A stretch of 64,000 nt of DNA from an uncultured Tenacibaculum sp. GTDB lineage: Bacteria > Bacteroidota > Bacteroidia > Flavobacteriales > Flavobacteriaceae. The notes beneath the pieces are model-generated. The model was not told where the DNA came from. It ran no database searches and saw nothing but the letters and a program-made list of their open reading frames with translations. This document shows positions 8,337 through 16,185 of this stretch, one piece after another. The translations under genes and the position numbers were made by a program. Location: positions 1 to 64,000 of the forward strand of contig CANMJA010000001.1 of NCBI GenBank assembly GCA_947498055.1. Reading direction: 5' to 3'. Positions within the stretch are counted from its first letter, which is position 1. The number at the start of each line of letters is the position of its first letter.

Positions 8337-10778
8337 ATGAGACCAATGTCTTTTATTAAAAAAGTGAAGATAGTAGCTTTTCTAATGGTACTGTTTACAA
8401 CCTTATCTGTAAATGCTCAATCTGTAATTTTATCTGGAAAAGTAGTCAGTGATGATCATCTTCCATTACAAGGTGCTACTGTGGTTATTAGATCTTTACA
8501 AAAAGGATCTACTACCGATTTTGAAGGGAATTTTAAACTAAAAATTCCAAAAGGAAGTCACTTATTAGAGGTTTCTTTTCTTGGTTATAGAACGGTTAAA
8601 AAACAAATTTCTTCTGATAATTCTAATCTAATTATTAAATTAATTTCTGAAGAAAATGTTTTAGACGAAGTGTTAGTATCTTCTATTAGAGCTACTAAAA
8701 ACACCCCTGTAACGTATTCAAATCTTACCAAAAAGGAAATAGCTAAACGTAATTTAGGACAAGATATTCCTGTTTTGTTAAACTATTTGCCTTCTGTTAT
8801 TTCTTCTTCAGATGCTGGTGCTGGTGTTGGGTATACTTACATGCGTGTTCGTGGTTCTGATGCTTCTAGAATTAATGTTACTATTAATGGTATTCCTTAT
8901 AACGATGCTGAAAGTCAGGGTACTTTTTGGGTAAATTTAGGAGATTTTGCTTCTTCTACAGAAAGTTTACAATTACAACGTGGTGTAGGAACATCTACCA
9001 ATGGTTCTGGCGCTTTTGGAGCTAGTTTAAATATTTTAACCGATGCTGTAGCTGAAGAAGCTGGTGGAGAAATTTCTAACTCTTTTGGTTCTTTTGGTAC
9101 TCGTAAGCATACTGTTAAATTTACTTCTGGTAAATTAAATGAACACTTTGAGTTATCTGGTAGGTTGTCAAATATTTATTCCGATGGGTATATAGATAGA
9201 GCTACTACCGACTTAAAATCTTATTTTTTACAAGGTAGTTATACAGATGATAATACCTTAATAAAAGCAGTTACTTTTGGTGGTAGTGAAAAAACATATC
9301 AAGCTTGGTTTGGTACACCTGCAGCTCGCTTAACTGGTGATGCACAAGGTATAGAAGATTTTATTGTAAACAATGGTTTAACAACTGAGCAAGCAGAAAA
9401 TATTAGAAATTCTGACAGAAGATATAATCATTATTTATATGATAATGAAACAGATAATTATTGGCAAGATCATTATCAGTTACACTGGAATGAAAAGTTT
9501 AGTGATAAAATATCTACTAACATCGGTTTAAATTACACACGTGGTAAAGGTTTTTTTGAACAATTTAAAGAAGGAGAAGATGCTGCTGACTTTAATAATT
9601 TAATTGTAGATGGCAGTGATGTTATAGTTCGTCGTTGGTTAGACAATCATTTTTATGTTGCCAATGCATCTGCAACTTATACTATAAATGGTTTAGAAAT
9701 TATTGCTGGTGGTTCTTATAGTAATTATACAAATGATCATTTTGGAGAAATAATTTGGGGGAGTGACTTAGCCGCAAATACAAATATTAGAGATCGTTAT
9801 TATTTTAGTGATGCTAAAAAACATGATTTGAGTTCATTTATAAAAGCAAATATTAGAATTAACGATCAGTTAAATGCTTATGTTGATATGCAAGGTAGAT
9901 TTGTTAGTTACAGAACGAAAGGATTAACTTCAGATAGAAACCCTATTAATGTAAATAAAGATTTTAATTTTTTAAATCCGAAAGCTGGTTTAACTTATAG
10001 TTTTAACCCTAAAAACAATCTTTATTTTTCTTATGCTAGAGCAAATAGAGAACCTAATAGAAATGATTTTGAAGGTGGTAATTCGCAACACGAAACTTTA
10101 GATGATTTTGAGTTAGGATGGCGTTATGCTTCAGACCAAATTAAATTAAACACGAATTTATTTTATATGGATTATACAAATCAATTAGTATTATCTGGAG
10201 CTATTAATGATGTTGGAGAACCTATAAGAGAAACTAGTGGAAATAGTTTTAGATTTGGTGTAGAGATAGATGCTGATATTTCTTTATCGGAACAACTTTC
10301 TTTAAAACCAAATGCTGCAATTAGCACGAATAAAAACAGAGATTTTAATACTCCTATAGATGGTGTTTTAGAAAACTTAGGAAACACAGATATTTCTTTT
10401 TCGCCTAATGTTATTGTTGGAAATTCTTTGGTATATCAACCTAAAGAAAATTTACAAATTGCTTTCTTATCTAAATTTGTTGGAGAACAATTTATGGGTA
10501 ATTTAAGCGGACGAATTTCTAATCAAGAAAAATTAGACAGCTATTTTACAAGTGATTTAAATATCGTTTATGAAATAAAAACAAATAAAATATTTAAATC
10601 GATAGTATTAACAGGTTTAGTAAACAATATTTTTAATAAGGAATATGTAGATAGAGGGTATTATTTCTTTTTTGATGATACTTGGACCACTCCTGGCGTT
10701 ACAACTACTATAGATGGTGCTGGTTTTTACCCACAAGCAACTAGGAACTTTTTAATCGGAGCTACGTTAAAATTCTAA
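8337..10778 (+). CDS. TonB-dependent outer-membrane receptor, probable thiamine uptake
   Basis: This 813-aa protein has a signal peptide ending near VNAQS (about residue 27). A carboxypeptidase-regulatory-like beta domain follows (about 30-105, with GATVVIRSLQKGSTTDFEGNF). Next is a TonB plug domain (about 115-240, including NGIPYNDAESQGTFWVN) and a 22-strand type barrel ending in an aromatic residue (LKF), as outer-membrane proteins do. It is energised through TonB-ExbBD. The TPP riboswitch directly upstream argues that it imports thiamine or a precursor. The inner-membrane partner is not adjacent, but the PnuC/PnuT gene at 1.6 kb could serve. An ATG three codons in (8346) is an alternative start. 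A terminator follows, so it is a single-gene unit. Confidence 0.9.
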   Translation: MRPMSFIKKVKIVAFLMVLFTTLSVNAQSVILSGKVVSDDHLPLQGATVVIRSLQKGSTTDFEGNFKLKIPKGSHLLEVSFLGYRTVKKQISSDNSNLIIKLISEENVLDEVLVSSIRATKNTPVTYSNLTKKEIAKRNLGQDIPVLLNYLPSVISSSDAGAGVGYTYMRVRGSDASRINVTINGIPYNDAESQGTFWVNLGDFASSTESLQLQRGVGTSTNGSGAFGASLNILTDAVAEEAGGEISNSFGSFGTRKHTVKFTSGKLNEHFELSGRLSNIYSDGYIDRATTDLKSYFLQGSYTDDNTLIKAVTFGGSEKTYQAWFGTPAARLTGDAQGIEDFIVNNGLTTEQAENIRNSDRRYNHYLYDNETDNYWQDHYQLHWNEKFSDKISTNIGLNYTRGKGFFEQFKEGEDAADFNNLIVDGSDVIVRRWLDNHFYVANASATYTINGLEIIAGGSYSNYTNDHFGEIIWGSDLAANTNIRDRYYFSDAKKHDLSSFIKANIRINDQLNAYVDMQGRFVSYRTKGLTSDRNPINVNKDFNFLNPKAGLTYSFNPKNNLYFSYARANREPNRNDFEGGNSQHETLDDFELGWRYASDQIKLNTNLFYMDYTNQLVLSGAINDVGEPIRETSGNSFRFGVEIDADISLSEQLSLKPNAAISTNKNRDFNTPIDGVLENLGNTDISFSPNVIVGNSLVYQPKENLQIAFLSKFVGEQFMGNLSGRISNQEKLDSYFTSDLNIVYEIKTNKIFKSIVLTGLVNNIFNKEYVDRGYYFFFDDTWTTPGVTTTIDGAGFYPQATRNFLIGATLKF

Positions 10779-10817
10779 ATTTATCGTCTTAATTTTCTTC
10801 TTTTAATGATAGAAAAT

Positions 10818-10852
10818 AAAAAGAGTTGAAATTTTCTCAACTCTTTTTATTT
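10818..10852 (+). terminator. Intrinsic terminator of the TonB receptor gene
   Basis: A perfect 12-bp stem, AAAAAGAGTTGA (10818-10829) with TCAACTCTTTTT (10837-10848), has a 7-nt loop and continues into a T-rich tail. It lies 40 nt past the receptor stop codon. Confidence 0.88.
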
Positions 10853-10904
10853 TTAATTTGTCGAATAATACCATTTACGTAATTTAATTTCGTATAAATA
10901 TTTT

Positions 10905-11052
10905 TGTCACTTCGAGTGAAATTATTCGTAATAAAATGAAGAATAGTTTTGTACTTCGACTGTCGCTCAGCAGAACTATCGAGAAGCTATCAAACTGTTC
11001 TCGGTACATTTTTTATTTCGTTATCTCTTCACAAAAAACACTCGAACTGACA
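10905..11052. repeat. Intergenic inverted-repeat element (flavobacterial extragenic repeat type)
   Basis: The ends TGTCACTTCGAG (10905-10916) and CTCGAACTGACA (11041-11052) are inverted copies with one mismatch. Inside are CTTCGACTGTCGCTCAG, a core I associate with dispersed extragenic repeats of Flavobacteriia, and ATCGAGAAG. The whole 148-bp interval has no credible gene; an ORF at 10936-11118 is a by-product. No transposase is present. It is best viewed as a non-autonomous palindromic repeat; family membership cannot be proven from one copy. It fills most of the gap between the receptor terminator and the rhodanese gene. Confidence 0.6.
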
Positions 11053-11088
11053 TATGCGAAAATTTTTATCGTAAATCGAATAAAACGA

Positions 11089-11466
11089 TTATTCTTTTGT
11101 TTTTCTTGTCCATTCTAAATAGCCTCCTTTTACGTTGTATACATCGTAACCGTTCTCTACTAAAACATTTGCTGCTATTTTACTTCTTGTTCCTGATCTA
11201 CAATAAATATATACAGGTTCCTCTTTATCTAAAATATCAATTGCCTTTTCTTCAAAATCATTAGATACAAGATTTACTTGCTTAGCATCAAAGATGATTC
11301 CTTTCGAAGTTTCTGATGGGGTACGAACGTCTAATAATTGTATGTTTTTACTTTCTTTTAAAATTAACTTTAAATCATCTACTGTGATGTTTTTTACACG
11401 TTCGTCATTTTTGACACATGCAAAAACACCTATAACAATGGATATTATTAAAATTATTTTTTTCAT
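11089..11466 (-). CDS. Rhodanese-domain lipoprotein
   Basis: This 125-aa protein has a lipoprotein signal peptide (MKKIILIISIVIGVFAC; lipid Cys17) followed by a single rhodanese domain. The active-site loop reads CRSGTRS at about residues 93-99, with the catalytic cysteine present, and LLDVRTPSE near residue 44 is the family's first signature. It should carry a persulfide on the cysteine and work in the periplasm or on the outer membrane. It lies 57 bp downstream of the CstB-like gene and is probably the last gene of the ruvB-sulP-cstB group, suggesting periplasmic handling of sulfane sulfur. The substrate is inference. Confidence 0.85.
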   Translation of the reverse strand: MKKIILIISIVIGVFACVKNDERVKNITVDDLKLILKESKNIQLLDVRTPSETSKGIIFDAKQVNLVSNDFEEKAIDILDKEEPVYIYCRSGTRSKIAANVLVENGYDVYNVKGGYLEWTRKTKE

Positions 11467-11523
11467 TATTTAATTTAATAAACTGTAATTAGTATGACGA
11501 CTTAAAAATAGTGTTAGAAGTAA

Positions 11524-12903
11524 TTACCCCCTTTTTATTTCAGTTTCTTTAATTGCATTATAACCTCCATCTACATCTATGACATTATGATATCCTCTTG
11601 ATTTTAATATAGAAGCTGCAATTACAGATCTGTATCCTCCTGCACAATGAATATAGAATTTTTCATTATTAGGAAACATACCAATATAATCATTTAAATA
11701 ATTTAACGGTGTATTTTTAACGTTTTTCATATGCTCTGTATCATATTCTGAGGGCTTTCTAACATCAAAAACAATAGCTCCTTTTTCTATTTCCTTCTCT
11801 AAAAACAGGGCTGAAACAGATTGTAAAGTATCTATTTCCTTTTTTGCCTTTTTCCAACTTTTAAAACCTCCTTTCAAATATCCAAGAACATTATCGAAAC
11901 CTACTCTTGCCAATCTAGTTATAGTTTCTTCTTCTTTTCCTTTTGGTGTTACTAATAAAATAGGCAACTCGGTATTTTTAACTAAAGCACCAACCCAAGG
12001 CGCAAAAGTTCCATTTAACCCTATAAAAATAGACTGAGGTATGAAACCCTTTACAAAATCAAATTGAGGTCGTACATCTAAAATTAATGCTCCATATTTG
12101 TTTGCTTTATTTTCAAATGCTTCTACAGATAATGCTTCTGTCCCTTTTTCTATAATTTTATCTATTGAATCATATCCTTCTTTATTTAACTTTACATTTA
12201 AAGGAAAATAATCTGGCGGAGGAAGTAAACCATTGGTTACTTCTTTTATAAACTCTTGCTTCGTTAAATTTTCTCTTAAAGCGTAATTACTTTTTTTCTG
12301 TTCTCCTAAAGTGCTAACTGTTTCTTTACTCATATGTTTGCCACAAGCAGAACCCGCACCATGTGCTGGGTATACAATAACATCATCTTGTAATACCATG
12401 ATTTTATTTCTTAAGCTTTCGTATAAGTATCCAGCCAAATCATCTTGTGTAATCGTTCCTTTTTGCGCTAAATCTGGTCTTCCTACATCTCCTATAAATA
12501 AAGTATCTCCACTAAAAATAGCATAATCTTTTCCTTCTTTATCTTTTAATAAATAGGTAGTACTTTCTAAAGTATGTCCTGGAGTATGTATTGCTATAAT
12601 TTCTAATGCTCCTAATTTAAAAGACTCTCCATCTTTAGCCTTATAAGATTCGAAATTGGTTTCTGCTGTTGGTCCATAAATAATTTTTGCTCCTGTTTTT
12701 TCAGATAAGGTTATATGGCCACTTACAAAATCGGCATGAAAATGAGTTTCAAAAATATATTTAATGTTTCCATTCGCTTTTTTGGCTCTTTCTATATATG
12801 GTTGCACCTCTCTTAAAGGGTCTATAATAGCGATTTCTCCTTCACTTTCTATATAGTATGCTCCTTGCGATAAACAATTGGTATAAATCTGTTCAATCTT
12901 CAT
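11524..12903 (-). CDS. CstB-like persulfide dioxygenase / rhodanese fusion
   Basis: This 459-aa protein has three parts. Residues 1-235 are a metallo-beta-lactamase-fold persulfide dioxygenase with THFHADF (His54, His56, Asp58), HTPGH near 111-115 and SGDTLF near 131, giving the mono-iron His/His/Asp site. Residues about 260-355 are a rhodanese fold whose active-site loop lacks cysteine (LLVTPKG), so it is a pseudo-rhodanese. Residues about 370-459 are an active rhodanese with CAGGYRS (Cys420). This order is that of Staphylococcus CstB, which oxidises low-molecular-weight persulfides and makes thiosulfate. A conserved SACGKHM segment follows the dioxygenase. It is encoded 15 bp after the SulP transporter gene and is cytoplasmic. 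Bacillithiol persulfide is a plausible substrate because bshB1 is present. Confidence 0.88.
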   Translation of the reverse strand: MKIEQIYTNCLSQGAYYIESEGEIAIIDPLREVQPYIERAKKANGNIKYIFETHFHADFVSGHITLSEKTGAKIIYGPTAETNFESYKAKDGESFKLGALEIIAIHTPGHTLESTTYLLKDKEGKDYAIFSGDTLFIGDVGRPDLAQKGTITQDDLAGYLYESLRNKIMVLQDDVIVYPAHGAGSACGKHMSKETVSTLGEQKKSNYALRENLTKQEFIKEVTNGLLPPPDYFPLNVKLNKEGYDSIDKIIEKGTEALSVEAFENKANKYGALILDVRPQFDFVKGFIPQSIFIGLNGTFAPWVGALVKNTELPILLVTPKGKEEETITRLARVGFDNVLGYLKGGFKSWKKAKKEIDTLQSVSALFLEKEIEKGAIVFDVRKPSEYDTEHMKNVKNTPLNYLNDYIGMFPNNEKFYIHCAGGYRSVIAASILKSRGYHNVIDVDGGYNAIKETEIKRG

Positions 12904-12918
12904 ATTTCTTGTTTTGTA

Positions 12919-14646
12919 TTAATTATACGCTTGATGTATGTATTGAGCGTATTTTTTTTGATTTTCGTTATCTCCTGTTTTAAAAAATAACACAGCTCCG
13001 TTCGCTTTCATAAAAAAATGATTCAAATCTATTACTTCTAAAACTCCTCCTCTAAATAAATCATCTCTAACAGGTCCTTTAACTCCTGCAAAATAAAATG
13101 TTACTCCTCTTTTTTTATAAAACTGTATTTGTTGCTTTAACATTTCAATACCTGTGCTATCTACTCTGTTAATACTTTCTGCATCTAATACTATTAATTT
13201 TAATTTTTCTCCTTTCTCTGCTACCATCCATTCTAATTGCTCTATAAAATAGCTGGAATTTGCATAAAACAACTGTGCATCGAATCGAAATACAAGAATA
13301 TCTTCTTCTAAAATTACTTCTTTAAATCTATTTTTATTTCTATAAAAGTCAGAATTCGGTACTTTTCCTAACTCCGTAACATGTGGTCTTGAAGTTCTAA
13401 ATATTAAAACTATTAACGATAAACTTACACCTATTAAGATACCATACTCTATACCAAATAACAATGTTGCTAAAAAAGTTGCTATTAACAACCAAAAATC
13501 TAAGTTATTAGCTTTCCATAAGAAATTAGCTTCTTTAATATTCACTAATCTAAAAACTGCAACAATAATAATAGCTGCAAGTACTGTTTTTGGTAAAAAG
13601 TAGAATACTGGTGTTAAAAAAAGTAATGTTATAACCACCATTAATGAAGATAACAATGCTGATACTCCTGTAGTAGCCCCTGCTTCTGCATTAATTGCTG
13701 ATCGTGAAAAACTAGAAGTTGATGGGTAAGATTTAAAAAAAGAGCCTGCTATATTACTTAATCCTAATGCTACCAACTCTTGGTTAGGATCTATTCTATA
13801 CTCATCTTGTTTAGCTTCTAATGATTTACCAATAGATATCGTTTCTAAATAACCTACCATTACCAATGTAAATGCTATAGGTAATAATTCTTTTAGCAAA
13901 CCAAAATCAAAATCAGGAATTACAAAAGAAGGTAAACCCTCTGGTATGCTTTTTACTATATCTACATCTTCTAATTTATTTCCAAAGAAATACATACTTA
14001 GTATTCCCAATACAACTACTATTAAAGCATTAGGTATTTTTTTATTGATTTTTCTAAAAATAAGAATCAAGAAACAGGTAAAAAAACCTATAAAAGATGT
14101 GTTTAAGTTTATTTCAGAAACTCTATAATACATATCTTCTAATAAAATATGTATTTGATCACTTTGCAAAAAATCTACTCCTACAAGGTTTCTAAATTGA
14201 TTCAATCCAATTGTTAAGGCAACTGCTGATGTAAATCCAGTTATCACTGGTTTAGATAAAAAGTTAACTATAAATCCTAATCTGAAAATCCCCATTAACA
14301 ACTGAATAGCACCTACTAAAAATGCTAAAAAAATAGCTATAGTTATATAACTTTCAGAACCTGCAAGTGCTATGGTAGAAACCCCAGCTGCTACAATTAA
14401 AGAATCCATAGCTACAGGACCTATTGCAACTTGACGAGAGGAACCAAAAATTGCATATACAACTTGTGGAATTAGGGCTGAATACAAACCATAAATTGGA
14501 GGTAAACCTGCTATTAACGCATACGCGATACCTTGAGGTATTAATACAGTTGCTACTGTAATACCTGCAATAAAATCGCCTTTAAATTGTTTCTTTTTAT
14601 AATTAGGCAACCATTCTAGTAGAGGTATGATTTTTTTTATGTTCAC
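12919..14646 (-). CDS. SulP-family anion transporter with STAS domain
   Basis: A 575-aa SLC26/SulP transporter with about 12-14 membrane segments. The N-terminal signature is GDFIAGITVATVLIPQGIAYA (quoted as separate strings: GDFIAGITVATV, LIPQGIAYA), and a cytoplasmic STAS domain occupies about residues 440-555. The start codon is GTG at 14646, immediately after the ruvB stop (TAAGTG on the coding strand); no in-frame ATG precedes the conserved N-terminus. SulP proteins move sulfate, bicarbonate, chloride or related anions. Position upstream of the CstB-like enzyme suggests sulfur oxyanion export or uptake, for example thiosulfate or sulfite. Substrate is inference; family is firm. Confidence 0.9.
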   Translation of the reverse strand: MNIKKIIPLLEWLPNYKKKQFKGDFIAGITVATVLIPQGIAYALIAGLPPIYGLYSALIPQVVYAIFGSSRQVAIGPVAMDSLIVAAGVSTIALAGSESYITIAIFLAFLVGAIQLLMGIFRLGFIVNFLSKPVITGFTSAVALTIGLNQFRNLVGVDFLQSDQIHILLEDMYYRVSEINLNTSFIGFFTCFLILIFRKINKKIPNALIVVVLGILSMYFFGNKLEDVDIVKSIPEGLPSFVIPDFDFGLLKELLPIAFTLVMVGYLETISIGKSLEAKQDEYRIDPNQELVALGLSNIAGSFFKSYPSTSSFSRSAINAEAGATTGVSALLSSLMVVITLLFLTPVFYFLPKTVLAAIIIVAVFRLVNIKEANFLWKANNLDFWLLIATFLATLLFGIEYGILIGVSLSLIVLIFRTSRPHVTELGKVPNSDFYRNKNRFKEVILEEDILVFRFDAQLFYANSSYFIEQLEWMVAEKGEKLKLIVLDAESINRVDSTGIEMLKQQIQFYKKRGVTFYFAGVKGPVRDDLFRGGVLEVIDLNHFFMKANGAVLFFKTGDNENQKKYAQYIHQAYN

Positions 14647-15669
14647 TTAAAATAATTCTCCTTGGCTTGTTCCTTTTATTCTTCCTAGATGCTTATATGC
14701 TAAATCTGTCACTTCTCTTCCTCTTGGGGTTCTCATTATAAAGCCTTGCTGAATTAAAAAGGGTTCATATACTTCTTCTATTGTTTCAGAATTTTCAGCT
14801 ACAGCAGTTGCTAAAGTAGTAATTCCTACTGGCCCTCCTTTAAATTTATCGATAATGGTTGTTAAAATTTTATTATCCATCTCATCTAAACCATGAGCAT
14901 CTACATTTAATGCTTTTAAAGCATATCTTGCTATTTCTATATTTATAGTGCCATCTCCTTTTATTTGAGCAAAATCACGCACTCTACGTAATAATGCATT
15001 CGCAATACGTGGTGTTCCTCTACTTCTTCCTGCTATCTCAATAGCAGCTTCCATAGATATTGGCATTCCTAAAATTTTGGCACTTCTTTGAATAATCGTT
15101 GTTAAGAGTTCCGTAGAATAATAATGTAATCTACTACTAATGCCAAAACGTGCTCTCATAGGAGCTGTTAATAAACCGGAACGTGTAGTTGCTCCAACTA
15201 AGGTAAAAGGTTCTAAATGTATTTGTACGGTTCTTGCATTTGGGCCAGATTCAATCATTATATCGATTTTATAATCCTCCATAGCAGAATATAAATACTC
15301 TTCTACTACCGGGCTTAATCGATGTATTTCATCAATAAAAAGTACATCTCTTTCTTCTAAATTTGTTAATAAACCTGCCAAATCTCCTGGCTTATCTAAA
15401 ACTGGACCTGATGTAATTTTAATCCCAACTCCCAATTCATTTGCTAAAATATTAGCTAAAGTTGTTTTTCCTAAACCTGGTGGGCCATGAAATAAAGTAT
15501 GATCTAAAGCTTCTTCTCTTTGATTTGCTGCTTCTACAAAAATCTTAAGGTTTTCTATTGCTTGATCTTGACCTGTAAAGTCATCAAAAGAAAGTGGACG
15601 TAATTGTTTTTCCACATCCATTTCTTCATTAGAATAGTTTGTTTTTTCAGGGTCTAAGTGTTCATTCAT
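14647..15669 (-). CDS. ruvB: Holliday junction branch migration helicase RuvB
   Basis: This 340-aa AAA+ ATPase has Walker [10 protein letters not shown] near residues 64-72, Walker [10 protein letters not shown] near 114-122, sensor GATTRSGLL near 160-168 and the C-terminal winged helix with TPRGR near 320. It forms hexameric rings that drive branch migration with RuvA during recombination. Length and motif spacing are standard. It heads a minus-strand operon continuing directly into sulP; the pairing with sulfur genes is probably positional rather than functional. The upstream region 15670-15857 contains no gene and no clear consensus promoter. Confidence 0.97.
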   Translation of the reverse strand: MNEHLDPEKTNYSNEEMDVEKQLRPLSFDDFTGQDQAIENLKIFVEAANQREEALDHTLFHGPPGLGKTTLANILANELGVGIKITSGPVLDKPGDLAGLLTNLEERDVLFIDEIHRLSPVVEEYLYSAMEDYKIDIMIESGPNARTVQIHLEPFTLVGATTRSGLLTAPMRARFGISSRLHYYSTELLTTIIQRSAKILGMPISMEAAIEIAGRSRGTPRIANALLRRVRDFAQIKGDGTINIEIARYALKALNVDAHGLDEMDNKILTTIIDKFKGGPVGITTLATAVAENSETIEEVYEPFLIQQGFIMRTPRGREVTDLAYKHLGRIKGTSQGELF

Positions 15670-15857
15670 ATAACCAAATATTCAAAAAAAAATACATTTT
15701 TAGTAGTACCATTTATAAAAGCTAAAATACTTAATAATTACCTCTAATTTATACATTAAAATAGATTTTAATTCTATGTCTTTTATATACTTTCTAAAAT
15801 GAATCCTAAATAAACATCTATCTATTTAAGATTCATTCGTTGCTAATTTTAAACTCA

Positions 15858-16067
15858 TTACTGCATTGGCAATGCATCCATATAAGAAATTCCTCCGCCA
15901 GCACAAATGGTACTTCTTATTTGCGCTAAACTTTGTTGGTAGGTATTTACACTAAAAGCAAATGAAAAATGAGCACCATTATTGCATGCTCCATGTACCT
16001 TTACTCCTCCATTAATATTCTTTTTCTCTTCTATAGATAATAGTTTTCCTAAAGTTTTAAAATTCAT
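15858..16067 (-). CDS. Small double-glycine-leader peptide (bacteriocin/RiPP-like precursor)
   Basis: This 69-aa ORF begins with a leader of the form MNFKTLGKLLSIEEKKNINGG. The LSxEExxxIxGG pattern ending at Gly20-Gly21 is the double-glycine leader recognised by C39-peptidase ABC exporters, and matches leaders of Bacteroidota bacteriocin-like peptides. The predicted core of 48 residues is rich in Gly, Ala and Ser, with two cysteines (Cys28 and Cys55) that could form one disulfide or be modified. No C39 transporter, modification enzyme or immunity gene lies beside it, so it would depend on machinery elsewhere. It lies between ruvB and the cox operon terminator, in its own transcription unit. 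The leader is clear; activity is unknown. Confidence 0.7.
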   Translation of the reverse strand: MNFKTLGKLLSIEEKKNINGGVKVHGACNNGAHFSFAFSVNTYQQSLAQIRSTICAGGGISYMDALPMQ

Positions 16068-16124
16068 GATGTTCTATTTTTGGTTATCTCATAAAGATAA
16101 TCATTATAAAGCAGTACTTTAAAT

Positions 16125-16163
16125 AAAAAAGAACCTCTCAATACAATTGAGAGGTTCTTTTTT
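16125..16163 (-). terminator. Terminator of the act-cox operon
   Basis: A perfect 12-bp stem GAACCTCTCAAT (16131-16142) / ATTGAGAGGTTC (16146-16157) has a 3-nt loop. It is flanked by A6 on the left and T6 on the right, so it can work in both directions. It lies about 20 bp past the coxA stop codon. Confidence 0.92.
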
Positions 16164-16185
16164 ATTTTATTTTTTGCTTCTTTTA

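Noticed and set aside
10936..11118. 60-aa plus-strand ORF in the intergenic repeat
   Set aside because: It runs through the inverted-repeat element and into the antisense of the rhodanese gene; no start context.
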